Positions 12,666 to 24,569 of a stretch of 64,000 nt of DNA are shown here, piece after piece. Under the pieces are notes generated by a model. That model was not told the origin of the DNA. It made no database searches and worked only from the letters and a program-made list of their open reading frames with translations. Positions within the stretch are counted from its first letter, which is position 1. Each line of letters opens with the position of its first letter. The stretch comes from Annona cherimola. Its lineage: Eukaryota; Streptophyta; Magnoliopsida; Magnoliales; Annonaceae. The stretch is from NCBI GenBank assembly GCA_030490835.1, contig CM059971.1, forward strand, positions 102,056,095-102,120,094, in the 5' to 3' direction. The position numbers were made by a program, and so were the translations under genes.

Positions 12666-13171
12666 GAATATGTTTAGGGAGTAATAAAACTTCTTAATGA
12701 AAAAATTTTAAAGTAAAAATTTTTAAAATTGAAGAAAATAATGTGATATAATAAAGATAATAATGATGAATAAGAAGTATGGATAATTGTGTAGAAATAA
12801 TTGAAAAATAAGATAATTTATATAAGAAGATATGAAAAATAATTTAAAAATAAGATAATTGTGAATAGTTGAAAAGTTTTAGATTTAAAGGTTAGTTGAA
12901 AAGTTCAAAAAAAATTTAAACCAAAAATTTTCAATTTAAAATTTTTTACTCTCTATAATTATTTTGCTTTTTAATCATTTTTATATCTTCCTATACAACT
13001 ATCTCCTGTTTAATGATTTCTATGCCATTATTCATACAATTAACTTATTTATTTTAATTTTATTCTATTTACTTCCCATTATTACCTTTATCATATCATT
13101 TTACACCCATTCTAAAACTTTTACATAATTTATTTTTATTAAACAGTTTTATCATCTCCTAAACAAACCCT
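12666..13171. mobile_element. Two Tourist-like MITEs head to head, forming a 506-bp near-palindrome
   Basis: The left half (to about 12905) is a plus-orientation family copy and the right half is a minus-orientation copy. The outer ends are GAATATGTTTAGGGAG and the complement of AAGGGTTTGTTTAGG. The whole is flanked by TAA (12663-12665 and 13172-13174). One outer TAA pair suggests that the two halves moved or were duplicated as a unit. A transcript across it would fold into a long hairpin. Confidence 0.6.
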
Positions 13172-14099
13172 TAAAAAAAAAAACCGGCATCTGTACTATA
13201 GCCAAGTATGACCCAAAGGCTATGCCAATAAAACATTTACCTGTCTCCGTCCTGCACGTCTAATTCCCTTTTAACGGAATTCGGAATGTTTTTTTTACGC
13301 TGGTCAAACCAACCAGATATGTAGTTGTTAATTAATTTTTTATGAAATCAAGGCATCATCACCCTTACTTAATATTTGGGTATTTTATTGCGCAAGACGT
13401 TTTTACAAGTAGCTAATGCGGTCCACAAGCGATGCTCGGCAATGTGCAGCATCAACGCATCAGCATTCGGCTCATGGAGACGTGCTGGGTAAGAGTGGAA
13501 ACGGGAGAACCTCAACATCCACGACCACCTTTTAAAAATTCTATGACCATATTTTTATCCGGGATCGGACATGTCTATTTCATCTTCACTTTTTTTTAAA
13601 AAAAATAAGTTCAGGACAAACTTTAAATTAATACTAAATCAGTTTTGGGACAACATGTTTGGTAAAAAATGCAAGTTAAATAAAATGATTTGAAGAGTTG
13701 ACGGTTTATATACCTATCAAAAATAAACATAACTCTCTGTTAAATTTAAATATTATATACTTCAATATTTTACTAATTAATAAAAAACATCATTACTAAT
13801 ATAAAATATAAATAAATATAATGTAACTTTATTAAAATGTGTTAATATATGTTTCTGCATAAAATTACTTATATGCGCAAGTTTTTTATTAATTTTTATA
13901 TTGTTTTTGGGTAAATTGATTCTTATAATGTTGATATAGTTAATTATAAAAATATGAGAATTTTGAAAAAAATGATAATAAAATTTAAGTATAAACTTAA
14001 AATTTGTAATAAATGAAATACACGCTGGGCGGGTTGAGAGATGACTAACCCACTGTGACCTTATTTCGAATCAAAAATTTTGACCAATCCACGTCAGAT

Positions 14100-14854
14100 A
14101 AACAAAAGACGAGGACGGATCAGGGGCTGATCCTGATCCGCCCCAATGCCCACCTCTCTGCTGGGGTAGGGACCAGACAACCGACAGTTGGATCAGGGCA
14201 TGCGTTTGGTCCGTCCATCGGCTCTCATCGGCTTAGGCTGGCTATGCTGCATGGCCGTGCATTTGTTGGAGTGAAAAGATCGACGTGGCTGGCTGGCTGC
14301 ACGGGAGCGGAAGTGTCTTGAGGGACGCGAGGGTGCAGGCGGGCGATCGGCCATCGTTTTCACCATCCTCCCGCAAGGGAATGACCACGACGTCTGGGGG
14401 TCCCTTCCAGGGAGTGGGGCCCACTAGCCCGGTGGCTCTGATTCACCCACCGCCGTCTGTCAACGAACCAAAGGCGAGTTCATCGCGCAATGGACCATAA
14501 GACCCCCGGCAAAAAAACAAACAAAAAAAAAAGGCCCAAACACACCAATTTCTCCGTAAGAACGGAATCCAAGCCGTTTCTCTTCTCCCTTTTGTTTTTC
14601 TTTCACCAGTTGCAGAGACAGCAAAGCAACACGAAGAAACAAAATTGCGACTCCGCCTTCTCCTCTAGCAATTCCAAGATGACGCCCGGGGAAAAACCCT
14701 AGCGACGGATTCTCCTTCTTCCTTTTCTCTCTCCTCGTCTCCTCTAGGGTTTCTGCAACGAAGCCCTAATCTCTCTCTCTACCTGCCTCCCTCCCTGTTT
14801 CTCGCGCCGTTCTTTTAAACCTCTGCGGATTATACGACCTCGCGTGGGTCTCTG
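14100..14854 (+). promoter_or_regulatory. Promoter and 5' UTR region of the ALFIN-LIKE gene
   Basis: The base composition changes sharply here from AT-rich repeats to GC-richer sequence. A pyrimidine-rich stretch (ctctctctctacctgcctcc, about 14770-14790) precedes the start codon and is typical of plant 5' UTRs. I cannot assign a TATA box or start site with confidence. Confidence 0.45.
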
Positions 14855-17800
14855 ATGATGGAAGGAGCTTCGTACAATCCTCGAACAGTGGAAGAGGTTT
14901 TCAAGGATTTTAAAGGTCGGAGAGCTGGCATGATCAAGGCTCTAACCAACGGTTCGGCCATTCTCGATTTTTGCCTCTAATTTCTGCGTCTGTCTTTCAA
15001 TTTCTTCGTACTTTTTTGGTGAAAATTTTGTGCTGTTGTTGCAGACGTCGAGAGTTTCTACCAGCAATGCGATCCCGGTACGTTCTTTGCCGTTCCTGAA
15101 TGGCCGTTTCCCTTGCGTCGTTTTTGCTCGTTCTGCCTATGGAATCTGCATCGCTGCATCGTGTTTCTCCTTTTATTCGGTTTTTGAACAAATTAGTTTC
15201 TTTTCATCAGTTGGAGCACCCGAACTCGGTTTTTAGTTGATGGAACGTTCGATTGTTGAATTCTGAAGCTCTTTTTTCTCACGTCTTCTGTATATTTTGC
15301 TCATTTAAATGGATTATGGTGGATATATTGCTTTATGTCTGCATTTTGATCGCTCTTTCTTTTAATAAATAAAGAAATCATCTCGGCAACGGAGCAGTAT
15401 TAGTTAATTTGCATACAAGACATCTACATACATTTGTTTAATTTCTTCTCTGTTTTGAAATATTCCAATTCTTACCCTTTTATTTGTCTGGGAAAGGTGA
15501 TAGTGATTATTTCCTGAAACAATTTTGCTGTCTTCCTGTTTTACTTTGGTTTTAACTGAAAACATTTTGATAATGAGATTTTTCTTGTACATTTTATTAA
15601 GATGCCACTAGTATTTACTGTCAGTCACTCTGTTGTGCATATGGCAGATTTTCTATGGATAGTGTTTTCAGTGTGGTTGAGCCTGTATATCCTCCTCTTT
15701 TTTTCTTCCAAATGCTACATGTGGAAATATTTCCACTTGCAGTAGAGGGTAAATTCTAGTCCTAACATTTCAGTTTGTAAGGTGTTGAATGGTAATGACT
15801 CATCAACCATCATAAGCTAACATGCTTGTCATTTTGTTGTTGCAAACTGTGATTAATATGTACCAAGTGAAATTCACCAAAATGCAGAAGAGTTTCTATA
15901 ACTGAAATGGATAGTTTTTCATTGGCGTATGTTAATTGCTGGTTATTTGCCCCTGAAGTCATGTTTTGAGATTTCTGATTAGCACCTGAACATGACGGGC
16001 ACCCAAGGAAACCCATCATACATGTATATTGGCCTGGCAATTTGAATCAGAGATCCATCCTATCCTTTTGAACGTAAGGAATCTTTTACATTGTCCACTC
16101 CCTCCATCTCCTGATTGATGATGGGAGGTTATAGTTGCATGTCTTTCCTCTGCTATATACCATGTTTTGATGGGTTGTGCAAGAGACAATTTACATTGAA
16201 AAAAATTTCGCACTTGCTGCTGACACACTTCTGTTGCAATGACAGAGAAAGAGAACTTGTGTTTATATGGACTTCCAAATGAAACTTGGGAAGTTAACTT
16301 GCCTGCAGAGGAGGTGCCTCCAGAACTTCCTGAGCCAGCACTAGGAATAAATTTTGCTCGTGACGGGATGCAAGAAAAAGACTGGTTGTCACTTGTTGCA
16401 GTTCATAGTGATGCTTGGTTGCTTGCAGTAGCATTTTATTTTGGTGCGCGTTTTGGATTTGACAAACATGACAGGTAGAAACTCAGGTTTTCATTGAGAT
16501 TTTTTTAGCTTTAGCTTCATATTTTGACCCGGTCCTATATGTATTTTTGGGGTGCCTTGATCAGCTCTGTCAAGTAATTTTGGGTGTCTAAGTGGGTGTT
16601 TCTCAGTTCTCACACACTGTGTAAGTCCTTTTGCAGTTCTGCACCCCCACATAGTAAGTCAAGTCACTGGGCAAGCATATACATTTCAAGCTTCATGATT
16701 AATCAACTGTCATCAGTGAAAGTGATTGTGTTGCAATCAGTGTTTTTAAAACTAAACCAGTAATGAAGTGGCCAGTCTACTATTTTTGAATTGTGTGCGT
16801 AGTTAGTTTTTGATAATTTTATGAGACTGAAATCATTACATAAGTTTTAAGTAAGCTACATGTAGATGTATTCTAAAAATGTCTGTTTAGGTTTGAAACT
16901 CCAGACAATGGGGATCAATATCAACTTTTTAACAATTAAGCTAAGTTAATCATTTTTTGTATATACTTCTGTCCAGCACAATTGTGGCACACATAAGAAA
17001 CGAGCTACAATTTATCACTAGCCTTAACAATTCAACCAACAATTCTCCCTCATTTTGGTTCAGTGCCTCGAACTGCATGTGGCCTCTTCTTTTGTTGTTT
17101 CCAGTGATCTACTGAGCTGTTTGCAAAGATGCCCAGGTTGTTCTAGGTTTAACTGGGAAACCTGGTTTTGTCTCTTCAAGTCAGTGCCTGCAGCTGAACT
17201 AGCCAGAGCTGCTGTGTTGCCTATTTTGTTCATTCTTGCACTCATCCTTTTTAAGTGCTACATTAGATTTGTTATTGCTATCTGGTGGAAGGTATTTATT
17301 TCCCTGCTTGTGTGATTCTGTATTTCTGCTAATGGCACACCTCCAAACTATTATCTTGAGTTAATATCACGCATGGGACTGATGCCTTATTTCATTTTAT
17401 TGTGATGGACACTTTGATAACTGAGAATGCCCTGTAGTTTTGTTTGTCTGGATTAGGCGTTCTAGCTGTAGAATGATTTGCATATTTTATGGCTATGAGG
17501 AGAGTCTAAAAGTGTGGGTCCAATAGTACTGGTTGGTTATCTTTATTCTCATAAGGTAGCTTTCATCTATTCAATAAAGTTTATGGCTCTGTCATTGCAG
17601 TCTGTAAAGTCCGCAAAAAATCAAAAAATGGTTGAAGTGCTTAATTGATATGCTTCTCTTGGCATCACCCTTATCTTCCATCCTTCTAGTGTAACTTTGT
17701 GGTTCCTTGTACCAATCCACAGCGGATGGGTATGGAGAATTGACTGCAATTTTTTCTCCTGCAATATGTGTATTTATGCTTGATTTCCCCTTACTTATCA

Positions 17801-20441
17801 TGTCAAGTAGTCCAAGGTCCACACTGACATTTTGCATCAAGGTTAATTGTGCTGTGTTGGTGACTAGATTGGTCAGTCAAATGATTGAATGTTATTTGTA
17901 CATGCCTATGTGCGTTCTCAGGAAAATTTCTTGGGTACCTTGACACTCTGCTTGGTGGAAGCTTATATGATGTTTGCATTTTAAGAATTACTTTCTGCCC
18001 ATTATATTTTTGTACTGATCTGATGAGCCCATATTTTGTAATCTAAGTCTGTGTGCTAATGACTAGTTGTGAACTTGGGCATAGCCTGCTGGTCTTACAT
18101 CGTGGCTTCCCCCCAAAAAAAAAAAAAAAATCATCTCATTTTTTCATTGATGAATTGAGCCGATGTGATTGTACTATTTGACAGTAAACTCTGGGTAAAA
18201 ATTCTATGGGTTAGCAGTATTATGGTCAAGTATTTGAGGACAGTTCAATTCATATCCCTTGGTGGACAGCCTGTTTTCATCTGTTGACCATGCTTTCCCC
18301 TGTCAATGTCAAAGGGCATAATGCTAGTGAGCTTCGTTTTGCTATTTATAGGTGTGTTGGTTTCTCAGTTTTTACTAGAGAATGGACAGACAATCCTTAG
18401 CTTGGGGAATCCCACTTAACATGCTGGTTTTGGTCTTTGGACCTGGTGTAACACAAGAATTTTTAAAGGAATATCTTGCATTACTCCTGTTGGCTTTTCC
18501 TTGCAGTATCTCCTGTAATCCAAGGGGGGAAAGAACTCTGTTATTCTAATAAAACAGTGAACAGTCCAGAAGAACTTCACTCTCCTTTTGCATGACCAAT
18601 TTAATATAATTCTCCTTTATCATGACTACTTTTAATATGACTAGAGTTCTTTATGATTGAGTAAGAGCTACATTAGTTCTGCTATGGAACGTGTGAAAAC
18701 ACTTCGTTCTCTGCTCCAGTATTAGCTTTGTCTTATCATCATCATGTTGTTTCCCACCTAGTTGGATCAGTTGCATGGATCTTATGGATCTTATTATGCC
18801 CAATCTGCTGATTTGCTTTTGTACCCAGTGAAGCCAGTCGTTTTCATATCTTTACTAATAACCTGTAATCATATTTTTCTTGTCCTTCCTCTCACTGCTT
18901 TAGGTTTTTCTACTTGGATGAACTTATCCTTACAGGTACAATTTTTGGTTTGTTATTGCGTGTGACCAAGTCACCTGATTTCTGATTCTCAGTATCTTAC
19001 TACCTATTATTTTTAATGTAAGGTTGTATTTGAAAAGTGATAAAACTTTTAATGAAAAGTTTTTAGTGTAAAAGTTTTTGAAATGACAGAATGATGTGGT
19101 ATAATAGGGGTAATGATGAGGAGTAAAGAGAATAAAGTTAAAATAGATAGGTTATTTGTATGGGTAATTGTGTAGAAATAATTGAAAAGTAGGATAGTTA
19201 TATAGGAGAATGTGGAGAAATAATTAAAGAATAAAGTAATTGTAGAGAGTGAAAGGTTTTAGATTGAAAAGTTTCTGGGAAAAACAAACACCTCCTAATT
19301 GTTTTACTTCTAATCTATCCTTTCTAGTTTTAATAACATCCATCTCAATTTGCTATTCCTTAATTTCTCAGCATTTAGAACCATAGAACACAGCTAGGAC
19401 TCACTGCCCTTTTCATTTTATCTGATTGCTTACACTTGGTAAAATACGGTGATGTTCCCTCCAATTGGCTAGCATTTAAGGTGCGAAATTCTTGTGAATT
19501 TCTTCACTTCCCTGAACGATTCAGTATGGATAACAAAAACAGTTGCTTTAGAGTACTGCTAGACCTGCAACTTGAGAACTCCTTGGTTTTAGATTGTTTG
19601 GCATTCATTGCCATCCATCTAACTTGTATCTTCTTGTCTCTTCTGTGAAAATTGTGTATCTACAAACAGCATATACCAAGGCACCCCTTAGCTTCTTCTC
19701 AAAGAAAAATATGTCTAAGCAAAATGGGTATCAATAGTGACTCCACCTTGGTTTGTGCTGTTAATGCAGGAAAAGGCTCTTTCAAATGATTAACGAACTT
19801 CCCACCATATTTGAGATTGTGAGCGGGACTGCCAAAAAGCAATCAAAAGAGAAAACATCAGCCACCCCAAATAGCAGCAACAAGAGCAAGCCAAACTCAA
19901 AAACAGTGCGTGGAAATTCTTTGCATTTCTACTCAAGACTCTTTTGCTACCCTTTTATGCTATAGTTCCTAGTTTCTAAAATTTGGAAGCTGCTTCCCTT
20001 CAAAAAATTATAGTGAAAGGCAGAGGGTGGCTTTCACTTAGAATTGTAGTTTTGCTAAGACTTCCAATTCCAGCTTATATTGAACTTCCATTTTCTCCCA
20101 ACTGTCCGATTTGTATTGGAAGTTCAATGGTACTGAAAGTTCCAATTTTGTTTCTTATCCTCTCTCAGCAACAGAAACAGTCAGAACCTCAAACAAAACC
20201 ATCAAAAATGGAGGCTTTGAAAGAAGATGAGGACAGCAGGGATGAAGAAGAGGAGGATGAACAAGGAACGACGCTCTGTGGTGCATGTGGTGAGAATTAT
20301 GCAACCGATGAGTTCTGGATCTGCTGTGACATATGTGAGAGATGGTTCCACGGCAAGTGTGTTAAAATCACTCCTGCTAGGGCTGAGCATATAAAACAGT
20401 ACAAATGCCCAGCATGCAGCAACAAGAGGGCAAGAGTCTAG
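14855..20441 (+). CDS. AL: ALFIN-LIKE PHD-finger protein (AL6/AL7-type)
   Basis: Alfin-like proteins are plant nuclear readers of histone H3 trimethylated at Lys4. Exons read as 14855-14951, 15045-15077, 16246-16474, 19770-19905 and 20169-20441, with GT-AG junctions and consistent phases. They give 255 aa, the usual family length. ATG codons lie at 14855 and 14858, and the first is used here. The N-terminal Alfin domain (about residues 10-145) contains [36 protein letters not shown] and [12 protein letters not shown] variable, acidic linker follows. The C-terminal PHD finger begins at Cys202 (CGACGENY) and continues through [15 protein letters not shown], with Tyr209 and Trp224 in the positions expected of the methyl-lysine cage. 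[11 protein letters not shown] favours the AL6/AL7 branch from memory. The third intron (3.3 kb) contains a Tourist-like MITE at 19022-19295. Confidence 0.95.
19022..19295 (+). mobile_element. Tourist-like MITE in the third intron of the ALFIN-LIKE gene
   Basis: The 274-bp element has ends GGTTGTATTTG and CAAACACCTCC, with TAA at 19019-19021 and 19296-19298. The interior matches the 8465-8744 copy closely in order and spacing. It lies between exons 3 and 4 and does not touch a splice site. Confidence 0.8.
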
Positions 20442-21892
20442 AAAAATATTTGGAAAGATAGGTTCAAGAACCTATATAGGTTTGCAAGCACCTTCAGGGT
20501 TTCAGAAGCAGGTTGTAGGTGTTGTCAACAATTCGCAGGCGCAAGTCAGGATTTTGGTATTTAGGCTTTTTCTCTTCTTGTTTTTAATTATATGTTCCTA
20601 GAAACCATTGTGTGAGTCTAAACAGCAGCTTGGTATAAAATCCATTGTCTTTTACATTGACTATATATTTTGATCATATATTTAAATCTTATTTGGCCAA
20701 GTGGTTAGATGACATGATTCATTCAGCTTCTTTGCTGCTTTCTGAGACTTGGTTGGTGATGAATGTAGATTAGGATAGTGTTGACATTGTCCATGCGATA
20801 GTCTTGTCTTTCGCGTAAGCGAATTACACTAGTTAGCATGCTCATCATGACATAAAAGTAACGTTTAATATGTTAACCAGTATAAACGATTTTCTAATAC
20901 TGTACTGTCGTGTGTGGGCAGTGTTAAAATTGTTCTAATCCGCTCTTTGGTGATAATATAAATGGAGGCTGTCAAAAACATAATTTCTGTTTGGTTAAAT
21001 CCTCTGGAATCATGTCGATGTCAATATTCTATGTCGGAGTGCTGTTTGCTGCTTTGCATTTCGGTTGTTCCGCAGTTCGTTTCTTAACCAAGCCGGAAAT
21101 GTGCACAGCGCATTTAGCTGTGTCATTACATTGGCAAATATTCTTTCTCCGATGTACACGTGTCAAAATTTTCCACGCAGAGCACGGCAGATGATGAAGT
21201 GATGAACTGTTGAGTTCGAATTGCTGGAGGCTGGATAGTGGCTGCATCTGATGATTTATTTCAGCGTATGGGTTAGCCTGTTTGATTTCTACGACACATA
21301 CCTTCCCTTCGTCTTTGTTATGCTGCTATTAAGGTGGATATCTGATAGCAACTAATTTTCCTGCTTAATCATGAAAGTGTCCTGTGCCTTTGATGCATTT
21401 TCAGAAGTTAAAAAAAAAAAAAAAAAAAAAAGTGCTCTCGCGTACTGATGCATTCGTCATATGCACGAAGCTGGAAGCAAAAGTATACGAAAAGAATAGG
21501 CCTCAAGGCAGGATTGCTCTCTCTCGTTCCTCTTTGTTCTCATCTTTAATTGTTTAGATGCTAATCGGCCGGCATCTTTACCAGTCGGTAGGCAAATTAT
21601 CCAAGCATTAGTTGGCAGTGTTGTGCTGTCACTGCAATTTCTTCATAACAAATAACTGACGCTAATGGGCATCACTGCCAAAGAACAAGCCTTAACTGCG
21701 AAGTTATGTAGTTGTATAGTCCTGCAATCTCCCCCCTCGTTTTTCAAAGTAAAAAGTGTTCCCCCACCATTGGTTTCTTCTTCGAAACAAATCGAGGATG
21801 GGAGATTCTGGAACTGATGTAGATTGGTTCATAGCACGTCTAAATCCTAATTATTTTATTCGGTCACAATAGTTCCTGAATAATAGATTTGC
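20442..21892. other. Intergenic, ALFIN-LIKE gene to retrotransposon
   Basis: This stretch contains the probable ALFIN-LIKE 3' UTR (to roughly 20.7 kb) and then non-coding sequence with a poly(A) run at about 21410-21431. Short open frames here show no conserved features. The retrotransposon target site ATATC is at 21893-21897. Confidence 0.5.
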
Positions 21893-22251
21893 ATATCTGT
21901 TGACATCCCACCTTTGGGCCCAAAAATGGGAAAAATGGAAAAAAGTTCCAAACTCAAACCAATTCAAGTCAAAAGGAGGTTCAAGCAAGCTAAGCAGGCC
22001 CTTCCAAACACAGCCCACGGAGCGAAGCTCCACCAAGCCTCGAAGCAGGCTTTTCAACAAACCAGATCCGGCCCACACGAGCGAAGCTCCTACAGGCCAC
22101 CTCAACGGGCTCCACGATGCAGCCCACCAAGCCTCAGAAGTAGGCTTCTCTACAATTTTGGGCCTCTACAACGGCCCGCCCAAAACAACGGGCTTAGCCA
22201 AGCTCTAGCCCACTTAGTTCCAGCCCACTATGGAAGGAGCCCGCCAAACTC

Positions 22252-22425
22252 AAGCTCATGGACCAAGTCTAACACCTCTCAACCAAGCTCAAGCCCATAC
22301 TCTCAACTCAAGCCCAAAGCCCATTACCCAAACTCAAGCTCATGGACCAAGTCCAACACCTCTCAACCAAGCTCAAGCCCATGCTTTCAACTCAAGCCCA
22401 AAGCCCATTACCCAAACTCAAGACC
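22252..22425 (+). repeat. 84-bp tandem duplication within the LTR
   Basis: Two adjacent units each run from CAAGCTCATGGACCAAGTC through CTCAACCAAGCTCAAGCCCA to CCCATTACCCAAACT. The spelling CTCAAGCCCA is repeated many times in the LTR upstream of the TATA box, so this may be a repeated U3 enhancer. The same duplication is present in the 3' LTR (about 29729-29902). Confidence 0.75.
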
Positions 22426-22517
22426 AAGCCCATGGACCAAGCCCATGATCCCACTCAAGCCCAAGTCCATGAACTAAGTTCATGACCTCAAGAGAGCCCA
22501 AAGCCCACTCCTACATC

Positions 22518-22526
22518 TATAAAAGG
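22518..22526 (+). promoter_or_regulatory. TATA box of the 5' LTR
   Basis: TATAAAAGG follows CCTACATC. It is the only strong TATA box in the LTR, and the same sequence occurs at 29996 in the 3' LTR. The U3/R boundary would lie roughly 25-35 bp downstream. Confidence 0.7.
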
Positions 22527-23174
22527 AGAGCACCCCCTCTCATTAGAGGAGACTTGAAGAGAGGCTTCCCAAGGGGAGGACGGGAGTCTGCAGCAACACC
22601 CCGGCGTCCCGGTTTTCACGCTTTCAAGCAACCAGCCTCTCTTCCCCATTTTCCCCTTTCCGTCTCTCCCGTTCTCTCAAATCTTTTTATTTTCCCCCCT
22701 TTCACGCCGTGTAAACCGCCTCGGGTTGGCAGATTTCTCCATATTTGCTTCAATCCGTAGGCCGGAACCCGGACTCTGTACTGCTAGTGCCTTATTTCAT
22801 CAAACAGGGGCTGATCTCCCTTTAAAGATCAGTGGCGACTCCGTTTTTTTATTTTGTGTGTGCGTGTTTAAGCTAACGCCCCGGCAAGGCGGGTGCACGT
22901 AGGTCCACGGATTCCAGCATAATACGCTACCGTTATGCTGCCGGATTTGTGACTTGACCCATGTACGGAAGGCCCTGTCTTAGCCGTTATGCTGCCGAAA
23001 TCACGAGAAAATACCCACACGCCAACTTTCCTAAAAGATATGAAGCATAATGCGTTTTACCCCATGTGAATGCAGGAAATCTAAGCCCACGTTGCTTTTC
23101 AACATGATCCACATTTTCAAGGCCCGGGAAACCATTCCGAGCCCACCGTAGCGCTCACGGCGGGTGCTACAGCT

Positions 23175-23192
23175 TGGCGACTCCACTGGGGA
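23175..23192 (+). other. Primer-binding site
   Basis: TGGCGACTCCACTGGGGA begins three bases after the LTR end. It has the form of a plant tRNA 3' end complement ending in TGG. The pattern resembles the tRNA-Arg sites reported for Tat/Ogre-like gypsy elements, but I have not checked the tRNA match. Confidence 0.7.
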
Positions 23193-23530
23193 CGGCGTTG
23201 TTGGTCTACATCAAGCGCAAGGGGGTTAGAATCTGGAGATCGGAGCTCTTCCCACGCTGAACAGCAAGGTGCAGAAGAAATCCCGTCTCCCGGCAGCGAG
23301 TTTCTGAAATTTCTGCCCAAATCGCGCAGAAACCTAAAAATTTTTTAGGTCCGGAGGCGTTCAGCACACAAAACAGCAAAGAACTCGTGAAGAGCTATTG
23401 CACACCGTCTCGTAACCGTCCAGACACGTAAAATGAGCCTACAGCAAGGGGTTCCGGCAAATCCAAAATCAATTAACATAAAAAAAAATCCGGCTTAAAA
23501 ATCACTTCTTTTTCATAACCTGAGTGTTTT

Positions 23531-23752
23531 CTGGTCACACTTCCAGAAACGCTTCAAGCGAACTGGTCTTCCTTCCAGACACTCTTCAAGCGAACTGGTC
23601 ATTCTTCCAGACACTCTTCAAGCGAACTGGTCATTCTTCCAGACACGCTTCAAGAGAACTGGTCCTTCTCCAGACACGCTTCAAGAGAACTGGTCCTTCT
23701 CCAGACACGCTTCAAGCGAACTGGTCACTTTTCCAGAGACGCCTCAGGCAAA
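23531..23752 (+). repeat. Leader minisatellite, 31-33 bp units
   Basis: About seven tandem units are built around CCAGACACGCTTCAAGCGAA followed by CTGGTC. They vary slightly in length (TTCTTCC, TTCTCC and TTTTCC spacers). The array lies in the untranslated leader between the primer site and gag. Confidence 0.85.
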
Positions 23753-23945
23753 CCCAAATCTGTGGACCACGAACATTCTCACGCGTGGAACTAAAACAAA
23801 TAAAATCTCAAAAAATACAAAAGGACCCGGACTTGCGAGTATACATCCAAAGGTTGGCTTTTTTTTAGTATCTGTTTACAAGTGCTAACCTATTTTCATT
23901 GATTGCTCAGGTTCTTCACCATATCTCGAAGGCAAAGCAAGTCAA

Positions 23946-24235
23946 TCACTGATGTGACATAAAGCTTACGTGCCTAGAAGTCAATGGTTGACCCAAGACC
24001 ATTGATGTGACATAAAACTTACATGCCTAGAGTCAACTGTATGCTGACAAGACAATTGACATGACATAAAGGCGCTGAAATGACCATTGATGTGACATAA
24101 AGCTTACGTGCCTAGAAGTCAACGGTTGACCCAAGACCATTGATGTGACATAAAGCTTACATGCCTAGAAGTCAACTGTAGGCTGACAAGACAATCGACA
24201 TGACATAAAGGCACTGACAAGACCAATACGGAAAA
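23946..24235 (+). repeat. Two tandem copies of a ~140-bp leader unit
   Basis: The phrase TGATGTGACATAAAGCTTAC followed by GTGCCTAGAAGTCAA recurs four times, alternating with ACAAGACAATTGACATGACA. This gives two copies of a unit of about 140 bp, each itself internally repeated. Confidence 0.75.
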
Positions 24236-24408
24236 GGCACAGACATGGCATAAAGGTACAGCAACGTCCAGAGGCATCACGGCGACGCGGCAGTAAGCTA
24301 GCAATGACTTTTCAAGTTCGAAGATGATTAATCAACCTTTCTACCCTTGGTTATGAAACCGGGGGGCATCATATCATGTTTCCATAATTTTACTTTGACT
24401 TCCTACTA

Positions 24409-24515
24409 AAAAAAAAAGTTAAAAAAAAGAGCAAAAAAAAAGAGTTAAAAAAAAAGAGTGCAAAAAAAAAGGTTAAAAGAAAAAGAAAAAAAAAGGTTTA
24501 AAAAAAAAAGAAAGT
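24409..24515 (+). repeat. A-rich low-complexity tract before gag
   Basis: Runs of A are broken by G or GTT (AAAAAAAGAGTT-like units) for about 100 bp. They end about 55 bp before the gag start. A similar A/G-rich tract lies at 29219-29303 before the polypurine tract. Confidence 0.8.
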
Positions 24516-24569
24516 GAAGAAATTATATATCTTAAAGTTCTAGTTGCCTTCAAGCTGAAGATCGCATAC

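Larger units (their letters stand above)
9505..14053. other. AT-rich intergenic repeat region
   Basis: This region has no supportable gene. It holds degraded MITE sequence (10057 to about 10310), a large inverted Tourist-like element (12666-13171) and scattered AT-rich sequence. An island at about 12230-12510 is more GC-rich than its surroundings and has a short open frame without recognisable features. It could be a remnant of a gene or promoter. I see no tRNA or rRNA. Confidence 0.5.
21898..23171 (+). repeat. 5' LTR of the retrotransposon
   Basis: The 1274-bp repeat has TG...CA ends. By eye it differs from the 3' LTR at about 15 single bases plus one T-run length change, mostly C/T or G/A transitions, which is near 1.2%. 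It contains a TATA box (22518), an 84-bp tandem duplication and a small hairpin at 22811-22832. Open frames inside it are not genes. Confidence 0.92.

Noticed and set aside
21914..22760. Long open frames in the LTRs (also at 29378-30238)
   Set aside because: They are duplicated in both LTRs, span the TATA box, and their proline/glutamine-rich translation reflects the repeated CTCAAGCCCA phrase.
23531..23752. Regular direct repeats resembling a CRISPR array
   Set aside because: Units are contiguous without unique spacers and lie in a retrotransposon leader in a plant genome.
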